A DNA stretch of 64,000 bases from Phallusia mammillata (Eukaryota; Chordata; Ascidiacea; Phlebobranchia; Ascidiidae), in the NCBI GenBank assembly GCA_003260075.1, contig QLIY01000745.1:1-64000 (forward strand), in the 5' to 3' direction. Numbering within the stretch: the stretch's first letter is position 1; the number at the start of each line of letters is the position of its first letter. Shown piece by piece: positions 35,449 through 45,516 of this stretch. Both the position numbers and the translations under genes were made by a program. Below the pieces are notes generated by a model. It had not been told where the DNA came from. It made no database searches and saw nothing but the letters and a program-made list of their open reading frames with translations.

Positions 35449-35569
35449 GCAAAACGTAAGCTCGAGTAATCGTGCCTACATATTTTTATGTTACCTATGT
35501 AGACTGGATACAAAACTACGTAGGTAACACAAAAATATGTAGGCAGGATTACTCGAGCTTACGCTCTGC
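35449..35569. repeat. Long hairpin: 54-bp inverted arms, 13-bp spacer
   Basis: The arms at 35449-35502 and 35516-35569 are reverse complements at 49 of 54 positions, centred on GTAAGCTCGAGTAAT. It may be a fold-back MITE or a hairpin RNA source. I see no clear target duplication. Confidence 0.85.
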
Positions 35570-35928
35570 TTATGTTGTAAATACAGATTGGCATCGACGG
35601 GTGTTAATCAGTTACCTGAGTTTACTTGGCATTTCTTTGGCTTAACCTCCTTTTGCCGTTGTGCCAGGCTTAATTGTAATTTGTTGGTTGTCATTGGGAT
35701 TTTTAAGTGATGTTTACACACCAACCTTACTTTCTTTTACTAAAAACAAAATTGCCAGTGATGTAGAATAAAACGTACGCTTTCACTGTATACATTTTGT
35801 GAAGCAAACGTTGTGACAAAAACCAAGGGCATCATTAGTAATGAATTATACACAAGCGGAAATAAGCGCGTTTATATACACAAAAAGATAAAGGAGAAAA
35901 GTACCAATCAATTATTATCAATGCTAGT

Positions 35929-36905
35929 TCATGGAAGTTTGAAACCGTAAAATTCTGGACTGTCATGCCAAGAAGTCTTAAGTCGACCATTTTCTATTAT
36001 TTTTAAAAGTTTTGCACTTTCTACATCATTATCCCGAAGTTCCTTATTGTTGTTTCCTTTACGTGGTGGGACTTCACCTGAACTTTGATGCATTAAATCC
36101 AACAGGTCTTGGGCTTTACGCACTTTTCGCAAAACTATTAAAGCACTCACAAATCCGATCGCGTGAACAATCACAATTAACGATTGCAAGAACATAATTG
36201 GAACAACATACAGCTTGTTAAGTATTGTACAGTTAAAAATCTGATCTTCATCTGTGCAATTCCATTCCCAACCTAGGTTCGCTTGTTGGTAGATTAGGTA
36301 TGTAACGAAGCTTGCGTAAGCAATGGAAATGAATGCTGCAATGAAGTTTCGTGCGACGTAGTATGGTGCGATGTTTGGTAACATCTTAAGCTTTTTGAAA
36401 ATAAGGTTTTTTAACTTTTCTTTCTCAAACATATAGGTTTTATCCGTTTCGAAAGTGCCGTCTGGTTCCGCTTTTTGTTCCGTTTCTAATTGCTCCCCAG
36501 CTTCGTTTTCGTCCTTACCAGGTTTTTTATCAACGTTTTGTTTTATTCCGCAAATTTCCATGAGATCATAAGCTTGTTTATAAAGTTTGATTGAACTTGC
36601 AATCGATGGTATAACCTCCCACCAGTTGTGTGCAACAAACATTACACTACATGCCAATAAACTGATCCAAGAGAAATTTACAAACCCAAAGACTTGGCGT
36701 TATACCTGCAGATTTCGCGTACGTACGAGTGTTGGAATGCTTGGGAACTATTTTGGGGTTCGCACTTCGTAGTTCCATAGACCATCAGATACAGAGATGA
36801 CGCAATCAACAAAGTACTTGTAGCGGTTCGGATTTTTTCCCACCATGGCTTCATCTGGTGTTTTGCCAAGATATCTTTGACCTCAAGAATGCTCTGAAGT
36901 ACCAT
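35929..36905 (-). pseudogene. LRRC8-like four-helix protein D, frameshifted
   Basis: The N-terminal part starts at ATG 36905 (MVLQSILEVKD, then KPWWEK) and runs to the loop 1 cysteines (REIC). The rest (helix 2 with HNWWEVIPS, helix 3, loop 2 cysteines in WNC and FNC, helix 4 and a short tail) continues in another frame to the stop at 35929. Comparison with gene C places a one-base loss near 36700, just after the RYN that follows the second loop 1 cysteine. Everything else looks intact, so this is either a very recent pseudogene or a sequencing error. It shares about 1.5 kb of upstream similarity with gene B. Confidence 0.65.
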
Positions 36906-39901
36906 TTCAAACTTGCTACAACTGTACACTGAACGTCAATTGGGATTTTCAAAAGTACTGCCTAGGCTGAAAAACATAAATCGCTCGTTTAAAATTAACG
37001 TACCCAGTGGCGCAGTTAGGCGATGATTTACGTGAACATAAATGGTGTCCTCAGCACGATAACACAGGGTTGTCGATATCATAGAGCTTTACCGCGAAAC
37101 TGACTTAGCCTACACATTATTTCGTAAACTTATCAAACTTAGACGGGAACTGAAACTACGCAAATTGTTGGTTATACATCGTTGCACAGTGTTCAAAGTC
37201 TTTAATACCCGGGGAGTTTTGCCAGCGGAAAGTGGGAGAATAACTGTGTGTCGACTTAACAAACATTTCGAAGGCAACAGAGGTGAACGAAAAACTGGAG
37301 TGACTGAACAAATATTCATTTCTATCTTAGTATATTAGTGTTCACTTGTTATTTTAACACGTCATTAACAAGGAAGTTTTTATTACGTGGTTTTGTTGAC
37401 CAATCAAATATGCATAAAATCACTACAGCAAAAATGCCACACTAAAAGAATAATAACAATTATCATGAAAAAAGCATTACTAAGGATTACCCAAAATAAT
37501 GGCGAGTACTATTTCAGTAAACACAAACTTCAAAACATAAAAACGCAACACCAGGACACAAATACCATATATATAGGTAGTGATTTAGTTTACACATTCA
37601 CGGATAATTGATTCTTAAATGAGGCTTCTCTCATATAACGATGTGTCTATCTTAATATGAAGCTTAGGAATAGCGTCCAAAAACGTGGAATTTACCCACC
37701 TGACCGCTGGTTCCCAATTTTTGAAGCGATGTTGTAACCAAAAGGTGTAATATACAAACCTATGTATGTAGTATTCTATGTTTTAGATTTCTAAGTAAAA
37801 CGTCCGACTAAAAACCTGCGTACGCCGATATAATGTTTCTAACAAGACCACTGGGTGTTACAGAAGGTTCCTGAATTAAATCGGCAAACTAGACGGGAAG
37901 TAAATGTACGCAAATTTTTGTAAGCGTTGCAGCTTTAAAAGTAAGCCTTTAACACCCGGGGAGTTTTGTAGGTAAAGTGGCAGAAGAATTGTGTGCTTGA
38001 CTTAACAAACTTTCGAAGGCAACAGAGGTGCGGAGGGACCGAACGAATATTCGTTTCTACTTTAGTATGGGTGTTCACTTGTAATTTTAACACGTCATAA
38101 ACAAGCAAATTTGTAAGCACGTGCGTTTGTTGACCAAATTAAATATGGATAAAATCAACCATTAAATAAAACGATTGTTATGCAAAAAAAAACATTACTC
38201 AGGAATACCTGAAATAAAGGCGAGTTCTTTTTTGGTCAACATAAACTCTCAAACATAAAAATGCAAGCGAAACTAATATTAATTATACAAGTTTTAATAT
38301 TCACGGCACTATACTTAAAATGCGCGCGAATCGAAGGATAATTTAGGTAAAAAGAAAAAGGCAACTTGCCCTGCAATGCACCTACTCCACTGCGGGGCAC
38401 CACACAATTCAGCATAGTTCAGCTTTACGGCATGTTAAATTTAAACACTAATTTTAAATACTAATAAGCAAAATATAAAAAAGCGTTACCAGATAGTGCT
38501 GCTTCAGCTACAGTTATTAAAGAAATTCCTCTTTACAGCATTTGCTTAAAGTTGTAAACTAGACCAAACTACCGACAGACTAATGTCGTTTAAGTGAAAG
38601 ATCTAAAACGCCACGTGAACACCTGCCCTTGACCGTGGAATCCTTCGATCGGAACGGGAACTGTTTAAAGTGTAGTCATTTTATCTTTACCTGTTTTCTA
38701 ACATTTCACTCATGATGAATCTTTAAAGTATTTCTGGATAACTAGGTTTTATGCTAGTTTAATCGTAATCTTGTTTTTGTTCTTATTGTGAAAAACTTTG
38801 TGGGAAATGAAGTTGTGTAGGCTGTTTGGATGTAATTAGCCTGTGGGGTAACTGTCTTGGTTTACGACCATCAGCTGATTCTATTCTCAGAGTGTTTCAA
38901 CTGAACAGTTTTGGACCCTTTAACAGGCCACTTTGTGTGATGCCAGTAAGACAAAATATGTATACCCTGATATTCATCGACCGATTTTGTTACTAGGAAA
39001 GGTAATTCCTCATTAGTTAAATATTTGCGAAATGGAAATGCTTGGGAGACCGGCTTGATTATGTATAATGCCTTTATTGGACCTGGCGTACTATGATTAG
39101 TTAATTGCTATTTGGAATTTAATTACGGTTTTATAATCGTGGGATTTTTTTAAACAATTTTAAGTGGACCAGTTCACTATGTGTTTGTTGTCCTATGTTT
39201 TCCACACTGAGTTATAGGAAGGATCTGGAGTGTTTTGTAATAGTTTGGCAACAATTCATGGTTTAATGAAAGTTTTTTTCTGTTATTTCTGCGAATTAGT
39301 CCTAGATTAAGTAATAAAAAGCAAAAAGAGAGAGTCATCCAATTTATTAACAGTAGACCAACCTGAAAGGAGCAAAACTGTAAGTATGTTTCATATTTAA
39401 TGGTGTGCCTGGTGCCTACAAACTTGCGTTATATTTGGCGATAAAATGTCAAGATTTATGACGATACAATTTATTAGCAGGGAAACTGGAAAAGTACTGA
39501 GCATAAAATGGAAAAAATCGCTATATAGTATCTTAATTGATAGGAAGTTGCCTTGACACAAGATTACATGCAACGTAGTCTAGAAATTCTTAATTTTGTA
39601 TCATCCAATGCTATTTTTTCAAAAACCAATTTAGGCCAAACTGCAATTTAACAGGAACTTATAAAACAAGTAAAAAATAGTACTTGGTTACTACATATTC
39701 CTCAACGTTACACACTTTTTTTATACAGAAAAGGGAGTAAAAACACCAGTAAAATCTGTTGTGATTTTTGAAACTGATTGTATTAGCATTAAAAAACATT
39801 TTGTTTGCATTTTACTTTTACATACAAAATCAAATTCAAACCATTTTTCCCAAATGGTAATCATAATCTCAGAGAAAATTAGTAACCTAAACGACCTCCT
39901 C
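36906..39901. other. Intergenic with duplicated promoter-side sequence
   Basis: No gene is supported. Two related blocks, about 37110-37350 and 37870-38115, share CCCGGGGAGTTTTG, TTCGAAGGCAACAGAGGTG and ATTTTAACACGTCAT. A shorter related piece lies at 30390-30470 upstream of gene B. A SINE-like tail lies at 39050-39110. From about 39400 the sequence belongs to the Reeler segmental duplication. Confidence 0.55.
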
Positions 39902-41323
39902 TCAACACAAAAAAAACACTCCCAACATTATAGAAATCATACCAACAAGTGCAGATATTCCGACACTAGGTGCCGCACTGGTGGTCTGCATTTTCTGTGT
40001 TGTGGTTGCCATGGACGCTTTCATCGTCGTCATGGTGGTCTTAGTGGTTGTCCTGGTCGGGTTAGTTAAAGGGCTCACAGTAATGTTGCCTGAGATAAGT
40101 TTCACGTAGTATGTCGTTTTCACTTGAACAATGGTCATGCTGCGTACATAATTAAAAAAAATAAACTCACGACAAGAGGGCATTATGCATAGTATTGATA
40201 ATGATGTTTTAAAAAGAGTTCATACCAATACTTTTTCCTATAACTTTATGAAAATACTGTTTACATTGATGTATTTATACTACTTTTTCAATAATGAAAG
40301 AATATTGGTTTTCGTTTCTTTTATGTTACCACAAACCAAAACGCTTTTGCTTCAAATTATGTTTTCTTGTTTATTTTAATTTAGTTGCTTAGTTAGCTTG
40401 GTATACCAAAATAGTTAAACTCTCTAAACCAAAAATTGCCGTTTCAACTGCCACTTACTACACAACGTAAGTAGTGTTGGCTGCCACAGTGGGAGCTTTC
40501 CATTGAAACTGAATTGGAAGATTTTTGTTGTTTGCGTTAGAGTGCGTCAACCCCTGGCTGAATAAGCACTGTTGATGAAAGTTATTGCGGTCATAAGTGA
40601 CCCAAATGCCGGACGGTGTTGTTTCAGCCCCTGTGCGAGCTTGCAACAGAATTCCTTTAAATTGTGTTGTGTTTGCATTCCCGGACACCGTAACTGCAAA
40701 TAAAAGAAAACGATTATGTGATTGGGCCCATGTTTCAAATAGCAGTGGTCCTTAACCTTTTTCCTTGCTGCACCCCTTTCAAGTCACCAACCAATTTTTT
40801 CGCACCCCCTTCTGTAATTGTATATATATAGAATGAACCTAACCAACCTTAATGATTCAGCGTCCCCGCAAACCCCTTGGGATTCGCGCACCCCTGGCTA
40901 AGAACCCCTGAAGTAAAGGTAACCGATGTTTCAAAAAGTTTGTTAAATGTACTAATGATTATTTTAAAATGGGTTTAGAACAAGGTTTTCGATATTTTGC
41001 TGTTGTTTTTAAACTATATATTGCAACATAAATTCGTCTTTATCCTTTTTTGGAAATAAGATATAAAATGATAATGTAAAACCTTAATCTGTTATTTAAG
41101 TAATCACAACAACGAAAACACAAAGTCTATGCAACCTATAAATTATATCCTTTCGCCAACAACACATATAATGCAGACCAACCAGTAACTCTTTCACCCG
41201 ACGTAACTGTTCCCTTTTCAGCAGCTACAGAGTAAGGGCTGTTGGCATTATCTTGAGCCGTAGTTCCGTGCCAGGGCATCATGTCGCTACAAGCTGATAA
41301 AGGGGAACCAATTGTCGATGAAA
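39902..41323 (-). CDS. Reeler-domain protein 1 with Thr-rich stalk (5' end missing)
   Basis: Three exons are visible: 41323-41183, 40693-40459 and 40139-39902, joining in frame. The Reeler domain is clear: SACSDMMPWHG, SPYSV, FKGILLQAR, a central Cys, LTHSN, and IQFQWKAP. It then runs through TTYYVKL into a Thr/Met-rich stalk and a hydrophobic C terminus suited to a GPI anchor or membrane tail. Reeler proteins act at the cell surface or outside the cell, some of them in invertebrate immunity. The visible 5' exon starts at an acceptor in phase 1 and has no start codon or signal peptide. The paralogue carries both at this place, and about 95 bp is missing here. Either an upstream exon supplies them or the gene is broken. 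Confidence 0.7.
40743..40910. mobile_element. hAT-type MITE in Reeler-1 intron, 168 bp
   Basis: It starts CAGTGGTCCTTAACC and ends GGCTAAGAACCCCTG, and is the same family as 13872-14010. The homologous place in Reeler unit 2 (about 44766-44780, CCAAGTAAAGG) is empty. The right flank AAGTAAAG continues the empty-site sequence; the left copy is degraded. Confidence 0.85.
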
Positions 41324-42689
41324 CTGTAAAAAACAACTGTATTTAAATTATGTTGTTCTTGATTCGGGTTTGATAAAGATGGGCCCTTATATCCGTTGCC
41401 CTGCGTTTTGGCTTCAAATTAGGCATAGGCGTTTCCCACAACATAAGTTATTTTATGCCTTTACTTTTTACAGTACAGTTTAATTTATGGTCGAATTTAC
41501 TTATTTCATGGAGAATTGATGGCAAATTTTATATTGTTCATTCAAAACCACTTCACGTAGTCCATTTCCTTTACTAATTCTCCCATTTTGTGGGTTAAAC
41601 TATTCTGACCCGCTTACGGAAAGGTTTTCACGGATCATACGAAACTTTTTGGCCTCAATTTTCCTAATTTTATACATATTAGTTTAAAATCACTTTCACT
41701 GAAAATACTATTACAAAACCTCTTAACTATCCGAGAAGTAACGTGGTCAACTGTTTTAATTTACGAGTAGGCTACAAGCTAATACCGTACGTTATATGTA
41801 AACATTTGGCCACGTTTGGCACGACTTTATGGAGGGTTGATAACAGAATGTTTGAATTGTTTTTTGCGAATTCACTTGGGGCGTGTTAAATCGTGGAGCA
41901 AGTCATTTCCTTAGACTTGCGCCATCCAGGCTTTGCTTTTATTGTCTAACTTAAGCCTTTCTGTTATTTTGTCTTGCCTGAGGTCCCCAAGCACTTTTTT
42001 CGCGAAGAGGCAACCCGACTCGGGATGACTTTATCCGCATCATCAAAACTTTTCCTGTGACTTCTGTATGATTTTGTGGTTTTTAGCTTTTTGACATAAA
42101 AGCATGAAATAGTTTAAAAAAGGTTTATCGTGGTATGAGACATAGCAATAATTCAAATGTTTTCTGTACGACGTTTGTTAATAAATGTGAACACACTCTG
42201 GTGGGGGTCGCGTTGTGTTAAGGAGATCGCAGATTAAAAAGGTTGAGAAACAGTGCAGTACACCAAACAAAAAGCAGCAAAGCTTAAGTGTGTTTCAAAC
42301 CAATGTTATTAACTCTAAATCTAATTGCTTTATTTATGTTTATTTGTGTGCCTAATGCAAAAAAAACTTACTTTCTATTTTACGAAAGACGCCAAGTTTT
42401 TTGGCGGCACAATTTATTAGCAGGAAATCGGTAAACTGAACATTGAAGTTTTAAGATGAAATAAAAAAATCGCCAGAAAACTAAACTGATAGGAAGTAGT
42501 ATTGTCCCAAGATTACGAACAACGTAGTCTGGAAATTCTTAATTTGATTTTGTGCCATTCATCGCGCTTTATTTAAAACAGAAATACACGTAATTTAAAC
42601 AGGAACTTATAAAACGGCAGTAAACGTATACAAATAAGTTTAAAATACTTCTTGGTTACTATACATATTGCACATCAGTACACAGTTTT

Positions 42690-42745
42690 GCATCTGACAG
42701 TAGAAGGTTATGGGTTTGATTCCCATCTAAGCAACAAGAGATTCG
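42690..42745 (+). repeat. tRNA-like B-box fragment (SINE candidate)
   Basis: The sequence GGGTTTGATTCCCAT at about 42712-42726 matches a Pol III B box. A similar stretch with GGGTTCGTATCCCA lies near 12580-12595. No full tRNA fold is evident. Confidence 0.35.
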
Positions 42746-43002
42746 TTAGAAATTCAGTGGCAAACAAGTACAGTGGCCCTAATGTGACGTTATATTACTT
42801 TTTGTGAAAACTAAACCTATACTGACCAATTTGCTTACAAAAATTATTTGTTTGATACAGAAAAGGGACACAAGTAAAATCCGTTATAACTCGTGAAACT
42901 GATTGTCTTAGCTTTAAAAAACATACTTTTGCATTTCCCTTTTACATACAAAATCTAATTTAAATCATTATTCAAAATCATAAGTCATTTGGTCGGGAAT
43001 AG

Positions 43003-45516
43003 TTAGTAACCAAAATGACCTCCTCTCAACACAAAAAACACTCCGAACATTATAGAAATCATACAAACAAGTGCAGATATTCCGACACTAGGTGCCGCAC
43101 TGGTGGTCTGCATTTTCTGTGTAGTGGTTGTCATGGATTCTTTCATCGTTGACATGGTGGCCTTAGTAGTTGTCATGGTGGGGTTAGTGGTTGTCATGCC
43201 TGCCATTGTGGTTGTCATGCCCGTTGATGCGGTTGCCATGGCAGCGTTGGTAGTTGTCATACCAGCATTGTTAGTTGTCATGGGCATCGCAGGAGGGGTA
43301 GTTACAGCAGTCGGAAAGGTTGTACTGGATAAAAGTTTTTTGTCAAAATATAGGCTTTATAAAAAATATTTTGCATTGAAACTTTTTATTTTATCGTGTT
43401 AATCAGGCTCATTAAATTAAAACGTATTTAAATAAATCATAGTACGCCAGGCCTATTAAAGGCGTAATACCGAATCAGCCGGTCCCCAAGCATTCCCATA
43501 TGGCAAGGCACAGGCTAGAAAAATCTAAGGCTGCGGTGGGAGTCGAACCTACGACAGGAGTCTTTGAATATAGCTGGAATGTGTATTTCAGAAAAACGAA
43601 AGTTGATTGAAGTATTTTCGCTAGTTATGCAAAATTGCGCATAATAATGAGCTTGTGACATTACAGACAAGACAAAAAGCAGTACGATTGTGCGCGAACA
43701 ATGGCATTTTTGATAGTTGTCATTCAATAAAGCCTATTGTTTAGCAATGGAGACAGTCGATTTCTCAATTCTCTTGATTTAAACTTATTCAGTGGCACAA
43801 ACTGACGCTAAATAAGATTATAGAATTACTTTAACCGCTTCGCGGTCCTCCCAAAATTGCATCACGGACCCCTAAAGGACCTTGGACCCCAGTTTGGCAA
43901 CCGCTGATTTGAACAATTAATGTCGTTTATGGAAAGGGTAATGTCGTTTATTCAATCTACTAACTGCAACGTGCAAACACAATTTGTCACTTTCAATAAT
44001 TCCTGTTGTCACGTACCTGGTAGCTGGTACAGGGCTCACCGCAATGTTGCCTGAGAAAAGCTTCACGTAGTATGTCGTTTTCACTTGAACAATGGTCATG
44101 CTGCGTACATAATTGAAAAAAATTAAACTCACGACAATACAGCATTTTTCAAAACTTTGATTGACTTGTTACGTGTTACAAAGTTAAACTTTTTTAGGTT
44201 TATTCCATTCGTTTTTCACATTTAAACTCCAAAGCCAGTTATTTTTTATTTGAACTATTTCCGCTTACAGCTTGATTAGAATATAACTTTGTATTTGTTT
44301 GTTTATGTAAGATGACGTATTGAATGTATTGTGCTGTGATTGACTATTTACTGTTGTGCATTGCACAGTAAGTTTGAGAACCAATTGCAAAAAGGCATTT
44401 TGCATGGTAACATTTTGACATACCAAAATACTTAGTTTGCTTGATATACCAAAATAGTTAACCCCCCCAAAGCAATTTTCGCCACTTACTACACAACGTA
44501 AGTAGTGTTGGCTGTCACAGGTGGAGGGATCCATTTGAATCGGACCGGAAGATTTTTGTTGTTTCCGTTAGAGTGTGTCAACGCCTGGCTGTTATAGCAC
44601 GTGGTATGGTAGTTAGCGCTGTCAAAAAGGGTCCAAGTGCCGGACGGTGTTGTCTCAGCCCCTATACGAGCTTGCAACAGAATTCCTTTGAACTGTGTTG
44701 TTCCTGTATTTCCGGACACTGTAACTAAAAATAGAACAGACCGATAATGTGATTGGATTCATATTCCAAGTAAAGGTAAAGAGTTGAGTTAAGTTCGTTT
44801 GGTGAAGGACAACATAGCGACACAATAGCACTGAGCAATCACCAAGCTGGAAATAGCTGCGCAACGTTAAAACGTTATGTAGCGCAAAACAGTGGAGGGC
44901 ACAGTTGGTGGATGATGGCTGAACGCGCTGCAGCTACACCGTATTATAGAGCGTAATGTGACTGGGGCTCACAAGAAAGAGAGTGGTGCAGTGCGAGTAT
45001 ACGCGACTGGGGGTGGGACGTTGGTGGGACCAGTCGAGGAGGACCATAAAAGAACTAACCACCCGTGTTAGGAAAAGTGGGTGGGGTCGTAACAAAACGA
45101 TTTGTTAGGTCAAACGTACTAGTGGTGATTTGAAAATGGGTTCAAAAAAAGGCTCTTGAGATTTTACTGATGTTGTTGTATAATATATTGTAGCATGGAC
45201 GCGTGTTGATACCTTGTTTTCCCAAATCGGGAGATGAAAAGATAATTCAAAAACTTAACTGTTATTAAAAATCAATGTAGATTCAACATATAAACACTTG
45301 CGCCAACAACACAAATAATGCAGACCAACCAGTAACTGTTTCATCCGACGTAACCGCCCCCTTGTCTGCAGCCACGGAGTAAGGGCTGTTGGCATTATTT
45401 TGAGCCGTAGTGCCGTGCTGGGGACTCATGTTGCCACAAGCTGCTGAAGGGGCGCCATTTGGTCGGCTAAGAACCCCGGCAACTTGAAACAGAACAAGTA
45501 GGAACTTAAGGTGCAT
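43003..45516 (-). CDS. Reeler-domain protein 2 with signal peptide and Thr-rich stalk
   Basis: Four exons: 45516-45330, 44724-44490, 44100-44017 and 43324-43003, giving 275 residues in frame. Residues 1-17 (MHLKFLLVLFQVAGVLS) form a signal peptide. The Reeler domain follows: AACGNMSPQHG, FKGILLQAR, LTHSN, VRFKWIPP, and a closing beta region with TTYYVKL. The last exon encodes a Thr/Met/Ala-rich mucin-like stalk with MTTT repeats and a hydrophobic C-terminal segment (GISALVCMISIMFGVFF), so the protein is probably surface-anchored and O-glycosylated. It sits tandem with Reeler-1, which has the last two exons fused. The family is clear; the specific role is not. Confidence 0.82.
43436..43560 (-). 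repeat. tRNA-derived SINE-like element
   Basis: On the minus strand GTAGGTTCGACTCCCACC (43535-43552) is an excellent T-arm and B-box match. It is followed by the tail also seen near 955-1080 and 39050-39110 (ATTCGGTATTACGCC, GGCCTGGCGTACTATG). It lies in the last intron region of Reeler-2. Confidence 0.55.

Larger units (their letters stand above)
32769..35928. other. Intergenic between paralogues C and D
   Basis: No gene is supported. It contains a C-run at 33831-33840 without visible flanking duplication, an hAT-type element (34782-35251) and a long hairpin (35449-35569). Part of 35262-35345 resembles the direct repeats at 29690 and 29955. Confidence 0.55.

Noticed and set aside
41970-42260. 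Complete hAT element
   Set aside because: The right end AAAAGGTTGAGAAACAGTG looks typical, but I could not find a matching left inverted end or target duplication.
43103-43402. Hydrophobic plus-strand frame rich in Val
   Set aside because: It is the antisense of the Thr-rich stalk exon of Reeler-2.
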